NCBI GenBank assembly: GCA_900539255.1
Contig: UQBJ01000007.1
Span: 6,082 to 70,081 of the forward strand
Source of the DNA: an uncultured Campylobacter sp.
Lineage (GTDB): Bacteria > Campylobacterota > Campylobacteria > Campylobacterales > Campylobacteraceae
DNA: 64,000 bases
Reading direction: 5' to 3'
Both the position numbers and the translations under genes were made by a program. Numbering within the stretch: the first letter of the stretch is position 1; every line of letters starts with the position of its first letter. Shown here one piece after another: positions 17,587-25,279 of this stretch. The notes under the pieces were generated by a model that was given only the letters and a program-made list of their open reading frames with translations, was not told the origin of the DNA and did no database searches.

Positions 17587-18074
17587 AATTTTTTGACACA
17601 GCATTAAAGATTGAATTTGAGCTTTGTGAGGGCGAAAATGCGAGTTTTTTAAATGATTTTAATCAAAGTGCGCAAAATGCCCTTTTGGCGCGTTTTAAAA
17701 AGCTTGCGGCAAAGGTTGATTTCAGCGAGGGCGAGGCGCTTTTGTATCAAATGCTTTTGAGTATAAAAGAGGATTTAGCCCGCCTTGATGATAAAATTTC
17801 GCACAAAAATTCAGCCCTTGTGCTACAAAATGAAAGTGTGCTTTGTGGCGTGGGCTTTGAGGGCATTAAATTTAGCGAAAATGTTTTAGAAAATGAGGCT
17901 TTATACTATGGTAGAGTCGAGCTTCATCATCAAACAATGCGCTTTTTTTTCAAGGCATTAAATCAAAACGAAGCGATGATAGAGCGGATAAAAAAAGACG
18001 ACAAAACCGCCTTTGATGCCTTTGTGGTTGAGATTCAAAGGCAAAACATTTTGAAAGGAAAAAACAATGAGTGA
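17583..18074 (+). CDS. Conserved hypothetical protein (Cj0163c-type)
   Basis: 163 residues from the ATG at 17583, which overlaps the ubiA stop; a TTG at 17571 in the same frame is less likely. Mainly helical and acidic, without signal or membrane segments, and ending in QRQNILKGKNNE. It overlaps the following gene by 8 bases. The same pair of unknown proteins lies between ubiA and moaA in C. jejuni as I recall, so the gene is probably real and conserved. No catalytic or binding motif was recognised. Confidence 0.75.
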   Translation: MKFFDTALKIEFELCEGENASFLNDFNQSAQNALLARFKKLAAKVDFSEGEALLYQMLLSIKEDLARLDDKISHKNSALVLQNESVLCGVGFEGIKFSENVLENEALYYGRVELHHQTMRFFFKALNQNEAMIERIKKDDKTAFDAFVVEIQRQNILKGKNNE

Positions 18075-18570
18075 GGAACTACTTTACGCGATTTGCACCT
18101 TTATTTTGCTTGTCGCAACCATAGCGTATTTTTTCATCAAAGACAAAGAAAATGCGGCTAAAATTCACAAGCTCGAACGCGCTGTGGAGGAGCTTAACAA
18201 GGACTTGCACTATTTGCACAAAGAGTTAAGTCAAAAGCCAGAACAGGCTGAATTTAACATAAATGAGCTAAAAGATGAGATAAAATTTTCGCTTGACAGA
18301 GAAATCAATCTCAAAATAATGCCGATTTTAAAGAGCTTGCAAGGCTTTGAAAATGTCATTGAGAGCTTTCAAAACGAGCAGGAAAATCGCTTGTCAAATT
18401 TAGAACAAAAGGCGCAAAATATGAGCAAGCTAAGCCCTGATTTTACGAACGATGAGCAAAAAATCACCGAGCTTTTTCATCAAGGAAAAAGTGTCGAGCA
18501 AATCGCCAAAGATTTACGCATTTCAACGGGCAATGTTGAATTTACGCTTAAAATGAAAGAGCTTTTGTAA
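18067..18570 (+). CDS. Membrane-anchored coiled-coil protein with C-terminal HTH-like segment
   Basis: 167 residues. One N-terminal membrane segment (about 4-23, LLYAICTFILLVATIAYFFI) is followed by a long heptad-like coiled coil (about 30-130, rich in E, K, L and N). The end (ITELFHQGKSVEQIAKDLRISTGNVEFTL) has the pattern of a helix-turn-helix of the sigma-region-4/RpoE-like type. Such architecture occurs in DUF2802-like proteins, sometimes linked to flagellar genes in other bacteria, but here it sits in the ubiA-moaA operon. It ends immediately before moaA with no spacer. Function unknown. Confidence 0.75.
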   Translation: MSEELLYAICTFILLVATIAYFFIKDKENAAKIHKLERAVEELNKDLHYLHKELSQKPEQAEFNINELKDEIKFSLDREINLKIMPILKSLQGFENVIESFQNEQENRLSNLEQKAQNMSKLSPDFTNDEQKITELFHQGKSVEQIAKDLRISTGNVEFTLKMKELL

Positions 18571-19542
18571 ATGCTGCAAGATAGCTACGGACGGGTGATT
18601 GACTACTTGCGAATTTCGCTTACTCAAAGGTGCAATTTTCGCTGTTTATATTGTATGCCAAAAGTGCCTTTTGACTACGCCCCAGATGAGAAGTTGCTGA
18701 GCTTTGATGAGCTTTTTTTGTTTGTCAAACTTGCCATTGATGAGGGCGTGAAAAAAATCCGCCTAACAGGCGGCGAACCGCTGCTGCGTGAGAATTTAAG
18801 CGAGTTTATCAAAATGATAAAAGATTATGCGCCGCATATTGATTTAGCCCTTACCACAAACGGCTTTTTGTTAAAAAATTTAGCCCAAAAGCTCAAAAAC
18901 GCTGGACTTTGTCGCATAAACATTTCCCTTGACACGCTAAATCCGCAAAAAGCTAAAAAAATCGCCCAAAAAGAAGTGCTAAACGAAGTGCTTGCGGGCA
19001 TTGATGAGGCGATGAAATGTGGCTTAAAGATTAAGCTAAATTGCGTGGCTTTAAAGGGCTTAAATGATGATGAGTTGTGCGATTTGCTTGAATTTGCAAA
19101 AAGCAAAAATATCCAAATCCGCTTTATAGAATTTATGGAAAATCACCACGCTTACGGACAGCTTAAAGGGCTAAACCGCAGTGAAATTTTGCAAATTTTA
19201 AGCCAAAAATTTAGCTTTTTAGACGCCACTAAAAGCCCGCACTCGCCGAGCAAACTTTACCGCCTTGATGATGGGTATTTTTTTGGGATTATCGACCCGC
19301 ACAGCAGTGAGTTTTGCCAAAGCTGCAACCGCATAAGGCTCAGTGCTGAGGGCTTGCTGATACCTTGCCTTTACTATGATGAGGCTTTAAGCGTCCAAAA
19401 AGCCGTGCGAAATGGCGACATAAAGGGCGCTTTAAAGGTGCTAAAAAAGGTGCTTCAAAACAAGCCCGAAAAAAACAAATGGAGCGAGGCGATGCAAAAA
19501 GATGACATTTCTGCAAGAGCCTTTTACCAAACGGGCGGATAA
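18571..19542 (+). CDS. moaA: GTP 3',8-cyclase MoaA
   Basis: 323 residues. The radical-SAM cluster motif CNFRCLYC is at residues 21-28, the SAM-binding GGEPLL follows, and the second 4Fe-4S site is CQSC...C (CxxC-x13-C) near residue 253. The protein ends in the conserved double glycine (FYQTGG), which reaches into the active site. It makes the first committed intermediate of molybdopterin from GTP, together with MoaC. Campylobacters need this cofactor for formate dehydrogenase, nitrate and sulfoxide reductases. It directly follows the coiled-coil gene. Confidence 0.97.
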   Translation: MLQDSYGRVIDYLRISLTQRCNFRCLYCMPKVPFDYAPDEKLLSFDELFLFVKLAIDEGVKKIRLTGGEPLLRENLSEFIKMIKDYAPHIDLALTTNGFLLKNLAQKLKNAGLCRINISLDTLNPQKAKKIAQKEVLNEVLAGIDEAMKCGLKIKLNCVALKGLNDDELCDLLEFAKSKNIQIRFIEFMENHHAYGQLKGLNRSEILQILSQKFSFLDATKSPHSPSKLYRLDDGYFFGIIDPHSSEFCQSCNRIRLSAEGLLIPCLYYDEALSVQKAVRNGDIKGALKVLKKVLQNKPEKNKWSEAMQKDDISARAFYQTGG

Positions 19543-19687
19543 GGGTTTGCGGTAAATTTTGCTTAAAATTCACGCGAAATTTATGCGTTTTTAAAAAAAG
19601 CACTTAAAAATTTAAGTTTAAAACACAACAAAACGCTGAAAATTTAAATTTATTTTAAATTTAGGGCAAAATTTGAAAAAATTTAGC

Positions 19688-19693
19688 TATAAT
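19688..19693 (+). promoter_or_regulatory. -10 element upstream of tRNA-Leu
   Basis: TATAAT preceded by TTTAGC in an AT-rich stretch, 88 bases before the tRNA. The distance implies a trimmed 5' leader. Confidence 0.5.
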
Positions 19694-19781
19694 TGTGAGT
19701 TCAAAATTCGCCAAAGAAAATTTGGAACACTTTTTGCTTGATACACATTACCCACTTAAAAATGGGTTTTGAAAGAGCAAA

Positions 19782-19868
19782 GCCCAAGTGGTGGAACTGG
19801 TAGACGCGCTAGACTCAAAATCTAGTAAGGGCAACCTTGTGTCGGTTCGATTCCGACCTTGGGCACCA
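19782..19868 (+). tRNA. tRNA-Leu (CAA)
   Basis: Acceptor GCCCAAG pairs with CTTGGGC followed by an encoded ACCA end. The anticodon loop is CTCAAAA, giving CAA, with a CTAGA/TCTAG stem, a long class II variable arm and a GGTTCGATTCC T-arm. CAA reads UUG; this tRNA is a plausible substrate of both TrmL and MiaA encoded in this window. Confidence 0.96.
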
Positions 19869-19887
19869 TTTATTACAAGGAAAGTCT

Positions 19888-20508
19888 ATGCTCTTAACCA
19901 TACTTTATATCGTAGGAATTTCCTCAGAAGGTATGACGGGGGCGATTGCAGCAGGAAGGCATAAAATGGATTTATTTGGCGTGATTTTCATCGCTTTGGT
20001 AACAGCCATCGGCGGTGGGTCGATACGAGATATCTTACTTGAACATCATCCTTTGACTTGGGTAGCACACCCTGAGTATGTCGTGCTGATTTGCGTTTGC
20101 GCCTTGCTTACTACAAAAATCCCTGCCGTAGTTTTAAAACACGAAAGTTTGTTTTTAACGCTTGATGCGATAGGCTTGGTGGTGTTTAGCATTTTAGGCG
20201 CTATAATCGCCATCGAAAAAGAGCTAGGCTTTGTCATCGCTGTGAGTGCGGCTGTGATTACGGGCGTGTTTGGTGGAATTTTGCGCGATATTTTGTGCGC
20301 TCGCATTCCGCTTGTCTTTCAAAAAGAAATTTATGCTGGCGTGTCCATCATCGCTGGGGCTTTGTATTATGCTTTGATTGAATTTTTGGGCTTTGGCGAG
20401 CTTTTAAGCACGCTTATCACTTTGACACTTGGCGTGGGAATGAGGCTTTTAGCCATTCATTATGAGTGGAGTTTGCCTATTTTCAGCATAGAAGAGAGTT
20501 CAAAATGA
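19888..20508 (+). CDS. TRIC-family cation channel protein (UPF0126/YicG type)
   Basis: 206 residues from the ATG at 19888, 7 bases after AAGGA; any longer version would run through tRNA-Leu. Seven hydrophobic segments arranged as an internal duplication, each half containing the glycine-rich kink: TAIGGGSIRDILL and TGVFGGILRDIL. These GG-x-xRD motifs define the prokaryotic TRIC-like family, shown in some homologues to form trimeric K+/Na+ channels. It directly follows the tRNA, and probably shares its transcript. Physiological role in bacteria uncertain. Confidence 0.85.
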   Translation: MLLTILYIVGISSEGMTGAIAAGRHKMDLFGVIFIALVTAIGGGSIRDILLEHHPLTWVAHPEYVVLICVCALLTTKIPAVVLKHESLFLTLDAIGLVVFSILGAIIAIEKELGFVIAVSAAVITGVFGGILRDILCARIPLVFQKEIYAGVSIIAGALYYALIEFLGFGELLSTLITLTLGVGMRLLAIHYEWSLPIFSIEESSK

Positions 20509-20543
20509 AATCAGCAGCGAAAATTCAAGGTGGAGCGTAGGAT

Positions 20544-20888
20544 ATGCACTATATATTACTGACTATAACAATGCTTGTAATGTTTTACATACTCTCATCA
20601 CAGGATACACAGCCTATGGGCGTGGTGCGCATCAAAAAGCGTTACCATAAAAACGATATGATAAAAGAAGAAATTCCTTACAACGCCAAAGGCAAGATAC
20701 ACGGCATTTATCGCTACTGGCACAACAATGGCTATTTGGAGGTTAAAGCCGTTTTTCAAAACGGCACGCTTAACGGACTATGCCAAAAATTCGACCACAG
20801 AGGCAGGTTGGTTAAAGAAATCATCTACAAAAACGGCGTTGTCGCCAAAGAAAAGGTGTATCCAAATCCTGCTTTGGTGTATAGTTGA
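20544..20888 (+). CDS. YwqK/MORN-2 repeat protein with N-terminal membrane anchor
   Basis: 114 residues. An N-terminal hydrophobic stretch (about 3-20) could be a signal or anchor. It is followed by three degenerate MORN-2/YwqK units: IPYNAKGKIHGIYRYWHNNG, VFQNGTLNGLCQKFDHRGRL and IIYKNGVVAKEKVYP. In some bacteria YwqK-like proteins are annotated as antitoxins or effector immunity proteins; here no toxin partner is adjacent, so that label is not justified. The surface-exposed repeats suggest protein or membrane binding. The next 260 bases hold no gene. Confidence 0.72.
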   Translation: MHYILLTITMLVMFYILSSQDTQPMGVVRIKKRYHKNDMIKEEIPYNAKGKIHGIYRYWHNNGYLEVKAVFQNGTLNGLCQKFDHRGRLVKEIIYKNGVVAKEKVYPNPALVYS

Positions 20889-21102
20889 GCCTTGTTTTGA
20901 GCAAATTTAGGCTAAATTGAGCAAGCACAAGTTGAGCGTAAATTTAATCGCTTTTGTTTAAAAAAGCGTTGAATTTGCGCCCTTGTTTTTTGTAAATTTT
21001 TTGCAAAAAAGCCTTTTAAATTTTTTGATACAAGCAAAAAAGCCCTTGAAAAAAGTTTTTAGCAAGGACGGGCAAAAAATTTGCAAAAATTTAAAAATTT
21101 CC

Positions 21103-21131
21103 TTGACAAGATAACTCTTTTTAGTTATAAT
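21103..21131 (+). promoter_or_regulatory. Consensus sigma-70 promoter of the tRNA-tuf operon
   Basis: TTGACA at 21103-21108 and TATAAT at 21126-21131 with exactly 17 bases between them: a perfect match to both consensus boxes. A -35 this good is rare in Campylobacter. The first tRNA starts 22 bases after the -10 box, so the leader must be very short. Confidence 0.85.
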
Positions 21132-21152
21132 CATTGTTTTTGTTTTGTAAGT

Positions 21153-21228
21153 GCTGGTTTAGCTCAGTTGGTAGAGCATCTGCCTTGTAAGCAGAGGGTC
21201 GGGAGTTCAAGTCTCTTAACCAGCTCCA
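21153..21228 (+). tRNA. tRNA-Thr (TGT)
   Basis: 76 bases: acceptor GCTGGTT pairs with AACCAGC, encoded TCCA end. The anticodon loop CTTGTAA gives TGT (reads ACA). First tRNA of the tuf cluster. Confidence 0.97.
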
Positions 21229-21268
21229 TTGTTTTCAATCAGTGTTTGACCAGAGATATATGGTGCTG

Positions 21269-21354
<86 letters not shown>

Positions 21355-21356
21355 TT

Positions 21357-21433
21357 GCGGGAGTAGCTCAGTTGGCTAGAGCATCAGCCTTCCAAGCTGA
21401 GGGTCGCGGGTTCGAGCCCCGTTTCCCGCTCCA
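21357..21433 (+). tRNA. tRNA-Gly (TCC)
   Basis: 77 bases with encoded CCA. The acceptor GCGGGAG pairs with TTCCCGC (one G-T pair). The anticodon loop CTTCCAA gives TCC. Only two bases separate it from tRNA-Tyr. Confidence 0.96.
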
Positions 21434-21445
21434 TTTGAGAATTTG

Positions 21446-21487
21446 AAGGATAAACTGGGAGCTGTTTTTCTCGTGCAGTTTATCCTT
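21446..21487 (+). other. Long hairpin between tRNA-Gly and tRNA-Thr
   Basis: A perfect 12-bp stem (AAGGATAAACTG at 21446-21457 with its complement at 21476-21487) around an 18-base loop, in the 99-base spacer between two tRNAs. There is no T run, so it is not a simple terminator. It could be a processing site cleaved by RNase III or a partial pause element before the second Thr tRNA and tuf. Confidence 0.6.
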
Positions 21488-21532
21488 GAATTCGGTCGTT
21501 TTTTGGTGTCTAAATCTATGATTTTTCTGAGC

Positions 21533-21607
<75 letters not shown>

Positions 21608-21676
21608 TTTTTTTGTAAAAATTGTAGAATTTTAGATTTGTTTTTTGTCAGTAAATTTTATATGGAGGAATGTAAA

Positions 21677-22876
21677 ATGGCGAAAGAAAAGTTTTCACGC
21701 AACAAACCACACGTGAATATCGGAACCATCGGTCATGTCGACCACGGTAAAACAACCTTGACAGCGGCTATTTCAGCTGTGCTTTCAAGGAAAGGCTTGG
21801 CGGAGCTTAAAGACTATGACAACATAGACAACGCTCCTGAGGAAAAAGAGCGCGGTATCACCATCGCGACTTCTCATATTGAGTATGAGACAGACAAAAG
21901 GCACTACGCGCATGTGGATTGCCCCGGACACGCAGACTATGTCAAAAATATGATTACAGGTGCTGCGCAAATGGACGGAGCGATACTCGTTGTGAGTGCT
22001 GCTGATGGTCCTATGCCACAAACACGCGAGCATATCTTGCTCTCTCGTCAAGTAGGCGTGCCTTATATAGTCGTGTTTATGAACAAGGCTGATATGGTAG
22101 ATGACCAAGAATTGCTTGATTTGGTTGAGATGGAGATAAGAGAGCTTTTAAGCAGCTATGAATTTCCCGGCGATGATACACCTATCATCAAGGGTTCAGC
22201 GCTAAAAGCACTTGAAGAAGCAAAGGCTGGACAAGATGGCGAATGGTCTGCGAAGATTATGGACCTTATGGCAGCGGTTGATGATTATATCCCTACACCA
22301 AAGCGCGACACAGACAAGGACTTTTTGATGCCTATCGAAGATGTCTTTTCTATCTCAGGGCGTGGCACGGTTGTAACAGGGCGTATCGAAAAGGGTAAGG
22401 TAAAAGTCGGCGATACTATCGAAATCGTGGGCTTAAAGCCAACTCAAACTACCACAGTTACAGGCGTTGAAATGTTCCGCAAAGAAATGGACGAAGGCGA
22501 AGCAGGCGATAATGTCGGCGTGCTTTTGCGCGGCACTAAAAAAGAAGAAGTTATGCGCGGTATGGTTTTAGCAAAACCAAAATCAATCACCCCGCACACT
22601 GACTTTGAGGCTGAGGTGTATATCCTTAACAAAGACGAAGGCGGACGACACACTCCATTTTTCAACAACTATCGCCCACAATTTTATGTGCGAACTACCG
22701 ATGTAACAGGCTCGATTAAGCTTGCTGAGGGCACTGAGATGGTTATGCCGGGCGAAAATGTGCGTATCACCGTTTCACTCATCGCTCCTGTGGCACTTGA
22801 AGATGGCACTCGCTTTGCGATAAGAGAGGGCGGACACACCGTTGGTTCTGGCGTGGTTTCTAAAATCATTAAGTAA
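21677..22876 (+). CDS. tuf: Elongation factor Tu
   Basis: 399 residues from the ATG at 21677, preceded by GGAGGAA; longer in-frame starts are unlikely. GTP-binding motifs are GHVDHGKTT near residue 18, DCPGH near 80 and NKADMVD near 135. The middle and C-terminal beta-barrel domains end in GGHTVGSGVVSKIIK. EF-Tu brings aminoacyl-tRNAs to the ribosome. Codon use looks more biased than in neighbouring genes, as expected for a very highly expressed protein. Downstream of four tRNAs and upstream of rpmG. Confidence 0.99.
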   Translation: MAKEKFSRNKPHVNIGTIGHVDHGKTTLTAAISAVLSRKGLAELKDYDNIDNAPEEKERGITIATSHIEYETDKRHYAHVDCPGHADYVKNMITGAAQMDGAILVVSAADGPMPQTREHILLSRQVGVPYIVVFMNKADMVDDQELLDLVEMEIRELLSSYEFPGDDTPIIKGSALKALEEAKAGQDGEWSAKIMDLMAAVDDYIPTPKRDTDKDFLMPIEDVFSISGRGTVVTGRIEKGKVKVGDTIEIVGLKPTQTTTVTGVEMFRKEMDEGEAGDNVGVLLRGTKKEEVMRGMVLAKPKSITPHTDFEAEVYILNKDEGGRHTPFFNNYRPQFYVRTTDVTGSIKLAEGTEMVMPGENVRITVSLIAPVALEDGTRFAIREGGHTVGSGVVSKIIK

Positions 22877-22924
22877 AATTTGTGCGCTAAGCCTAGCTTG
22901 GCGCACCTTTTTTAAGGATTTAAG

Positions 22925-23083
22925 ATGAGAATAAAAGTCGGTTTAAAATGCGAAGAAAGTGGCGATATAAATTACAGCACTTACAAAAACAGCAAAAACA
23001 CAGCTGAGAAATTAGAGTTAAAAAAGTATTGCCCAAGGCTCAAAAAACACACACTCCACAAAGAAGTGAAGTTAAAGAGTTAA
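22925..23083 (+). CDS. rpmG: Ribosomal protein bL33
   Basis: 52 residues (MRIKVGLKCEESGDINY...), too short for standard ORF listing. The classical L33 core YSTYKNSKNTAEKLELKKYCPRLKKHTLHKEVK is clear. Zn-binding L33 versions have two CxxC pairs; here only Cys9 and Cys36 remain, so a zinc ribbon is unlikely. bL33 sits near the E site of the large subunit. It lies between tuf and tRNA-Trp, a conserved order in Campylobacter. Confidence 0.95.
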   Translation: MRIKVGLKCEESGDINYSTYKNSKNTAEKLELKKYCPRLKKHTLHKEVKLKS

Positions 23084-23106
23084 GAGCAAAGGCATAAGGG
23101 CAAAGT

Positions 23107-23182
23107 AGGGCAATAGCTCCAATGGTAGAGCGCCGGATTCCAAATCCGATGGTTGGGGGTTCGAGTCCCTCTTGCCCTGCCA
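23107..23182 (+). tRNA. tRNA-Trp (CCA)
   Basis: 76 bases: acceptor AGGGCAA pairs with TTGCCCT, encoded GCCA end. The anticodon loop TTCCAAA gives CCA. Conserved position between rpmG and secE. Confidence 0.97.
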
Positions 23183-23200
23183 AATTTGTAAGGTGTGAGA

Positions 23201-23383
23201 ATGAAAAATTTAATCGCATATATCAGAATGTCAAAGGCAGAGCTTGGCAAGGTCATCTTTCCGATGAAAGAGCAAGTGCGTAACGCTTATATCACGGTGT
23301 TTATCGTGGTAAGCGTGATAACTTTATTTTTGGCTTTGATTGACTGGATTATGGGTTCGAGTATATCGTTGATTGTGAGATAA
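23201..23383 (+). CDS. secE: Preprotein translocase subunit SecE
   Basis: 60 residues from the ATG at 23201, with AAGGTG upstream (an in-frame GTG at 23195 is the alternative). The short single-helix form has the conserved amphipathic MSKAELGKVIFPMKEQVRNAYITVFIVV segment and one membrane helix. It clamps SecY in the inner-membrane translocon. It is 18 bases after tRNA-Trp and 2 bases before nusG. Confidence 0.95.
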   Translation: MKNLIAYIRMSKAELGKVIFPMKEQVRNAYITVFIVVSVITLFLALIDWIMGSSISLIVR

Positions 23384-23385
23384 AA

Positions 23386-23919
23386 ATGGATAAATTCAAG
23401 TGGTATGCCATACAAACCTATGTGGGTAGCGAAATGGCAGTCAAAAGAGCGGTAGAAAATTTAGTCAAAGACAGCAGTATCGGCGAGCAGCTTAAAGAAG
23501 TCATCGTGCCGACTGAGGATGTGGTAGAGTATAAAAACGGCAAAGAGAAAATCAGCCAACGCTGCCTTTACTCAGGCTATGTTTTTGCAAACCTTGATTT
23601 AAACACCGAGCTTTGGCATAAAATTCAATCCCTGCCCAGAGTAGGGCGCTTTATCGGCGAGAGCAAAAAGCCCGCGCCTTTGAGCGAGCAGGATATCACT
23701 TTGATTTTAGAAAAGGCACAAAACAGAGCCGCCCCACGCCTTAAAATCGACTTTGAAAAGGGCGAAAGCGTGCGTATCCGCGAAGGTTCGTTTGCGAATT
23801 TCACGGGTATGGTTGAAGAGTATGATGCAGCAAATGGTAAGTTGAAACTCAATGTCTCAATCTTTGGGCGTTCAACCCCCGTTGATGTCGAATGCTCCAA
23901 GGTAGAAAAGATACTTTAA
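23386..23919 (+). CDS. nusG: Transcription termination/antitermination protein NusG
   Basis: 177 residues: an NGN domain (WYAIQTYVGSEMAVKRAVENL, then YSGYVFANLDL and SLPRVGRFIG) and a C-terminal KOW domain (FEKGESVRIREGSFANFTGMVEEYDAANGKLKLNVSIFGRSTPVDVE). NusG binds RNA polymerase across the cleft and couples it to Rho, NusE and the ribosome. Standard position between secE and rplK. Confidence 0.98.
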   Translation: MDKFKWYAIQTYVGSEMAVKRAVENLVKDSSIGEQLKEVIVPTEDVVEYKNGKEKISQRCLYSGYVFANLDLNTELWHKIQSLPRVGRFIGESKKPAPLSEQDITLILEKAQNRAAPRLKIDFEKGESVRIREGSFANFTGMVEEYDAANGKLKLNVSIFGRSTPVDVECSKVEKIL

Positions 23920-23931
23920 AAGGAAAAAACA

Positions 23932-24357
23932 ATGGCGAAAAAAGTTGTTGGAGAGATAAAACTACACATAGCAGCGGCAAAGGCTAACCCAAGCCCGCCT
24001 GTGGGACCAGCTTTGGGACAGCAAGGTGTCAATATAATGGAGTTTTGCAAGGCTTTTAACGAGCGCACCAAAGATATGGCAGGCTTTAACATACCTGTGG
24101 TGATTACCGTTTATGCGGACAAGAGCTTTACTTTCATCACAAAGCAGCCGCCCGCAACGGATTTAATCAAAAAAGCCGCAGGCATACAAAAAGGCACGGA
24201 CAATCCACTCAAAAACAAGGTTGGCAAGCTCACCAAAAAGCAGGTTTTGGAAATCGTGGAGAAAAAAATCGCTGATTTAAACACCAAAGACAAAGAACAA
24301 GCGGCGAAAATCATCGCTGGTTCGGCTCGTTCTATGGGCGTTGAAGTCGTGGATTAA
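23932..24357 (+). CDS. rplK: Ribosomal protein uL11
   Basis: 141 residues. The N-terminal proline-rich segment KANPSPPVGPALGQQGVNIMEFCKAFNERT and the C-terminal RNA-binding part GSARSMGVEVVD are diagnostic. uL11 binds 23S rRNA at the GTPase-associated centre. Ribosome site AAAGGA is 8 bases upstream; rplA follows after 10 bases. Confidence 0.98.
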   Translation: MAKKVVGEIKLHIAAAKANPSPPVGPALGQQGVNIMEFCKAFNERTKDMAGFNIPVVITVYADKSFTFITKQPPATDLIKKAAGIQKGTDNPLKNKVGKLTKKQVLEIVEKKIADLNTKDKEQAAKIIAGSARSMGVEVVD

Positions 24358-24367
24358 AGGAAATTCA

Positions 24368-25069
24368 ATGTCAAAATTAACAAAAAGATTTAAAGAACTC
24401 ACTCAAAAAATCGACACGAGCAAGGATTATGCCTTGCTTGAAGGCATTGAGGCGGTGAAAAATTTAGCATCGGCTAAATTTGATGAAACCGTTGAAATCG
24501 CCTTAAAACTCAATGTCGACCCACGCCACGCCGACCAAATGGTGCGTGGTTCTGTGGTGTTGCCCGCTGGCACAGGCAAAAAAGTGCGCGTGGCTGTCAT
24601 CGCCAAAGATGCCCAAGCTGATGCGGCAAAAAGCGCAGGGGCGGACATAGTAGGCAGTGATGATTTGGTTGAAGAAATTCAAAAGGGCAATATGAACTTT
24701 GATGTCTTAATCGCCACGCCAAATTTAATGGGGCTTGTGGGTAAAGTAGGGCGGATTTTAGGACCCAAAGGACTTATGCCAAACCCAAAAACAGGCACAG
24801 TTACTATGGATGTGGCACAAGCTGTAAATAACGCTAAAAGCGGACAGGTAAATTTCCGCGTGGATAAGCAGGGCAACATACACGCAGGGCTTGGTAAGGC
24901 GAGCTTTTCAAAGGAGCAATTAGGCGAAAACATAAGCACCTTTATCAAAGCCATAAACAAGCACAAACCCGCATCATCTAAGGGACGCTACATAAAAAAT
25001 GCCGCACTTTCTTTGACGATGAGTCCGTCCATAAGCCTTGAAACCCAAGAGCTTTTGGATATGAAGTAA
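24368..25069 (+). CDS. rplA: Ribosomal protein uL1
   Basis: 233 residues from the ATG at 24368 preceded by AAAGGAAATTC; an upstream in-frame alternative at 24341 overlaps rplK and lacks a ribosome site. Conserved GPKGLMPNPKTGTVT and the C-terminal KPASSKGRYIKNAALSLTMSPSI. uL1 forms the mobile L1 stalk and in many bacteria represses its own rplK-rplA message. Confidence 0.98.
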   Translation: MSKLTKRFKELTQKIDTSKDYALLEGIEAVKNLASAKFDETVEIALKLNVDPRHADQMVRGSVVLPAGTGKKVRVAVIAKDAQADAAKSAGADIVGSDDLVEEIQKGNMNFDVLIATPNLMGLVGKVGRILGPKGLMPNPKTGTVTMDVAQAVNNAKSGQVNFRVDKQGNIHAGLGKASFSKEQLGENISTFIKAINKHKPASSKGRYIKNAALSLTMSPSISLETQELLDMK

Positions 25070-25145
25070 ATTTTGCCTGCTAAATTTCGCAAAAATTTAA
25101 AAAATTCAGCGGAATTTGGCAGGATTTTAAAAACGCTTGAATTTT

Positions 25146-25187
25146 AAAATAAAAGCGAGCAAATTTCGGTTTTTTCGCTTTTATTTT
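25146..25187 (+). promoter_or_regulatory. Perfect 13-bp hairpin in the rplJ leader
   Basis: AAAATAAAAGCGA at 25146-25158 pairs exactly with 25175-25187 around a 16-base loop, inside the 210-base gap between rplA and rplJ. Such gaps contain the L10(L12)4-binding leader that controls rplJL in other bacteria. The stem is AT-rich; whether it acts in autoregulation, attenuation or RNA processing is unknown. Confidence 0.6.
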
Positions 25188-25222
25188 AGATTAGAGATAG
25201 CGTGAGGCGCAAGCTTAATCGT

Positions 25223-25242
25223 CTAAATTCAGCCGAATTTAG
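25223..25242 (+). promoter_or_regulatory. Second hairpin in the rplJ leader
   Basis: CTAAATTC (25223-25230) and GAATTTAG (25235-25242) form an 8-bp perfect stem with a four-base loop, 37 bases before the rplJ start codon and near the ribosome-binding site. Combined with the upstream 13-bp hairpin it makes a structured leader. Confidence 0.5.
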
Positions 25243-25279
25243 CCGCTCCGCTTGAAATCGCTAGTCGGAAAGGAGAAGT

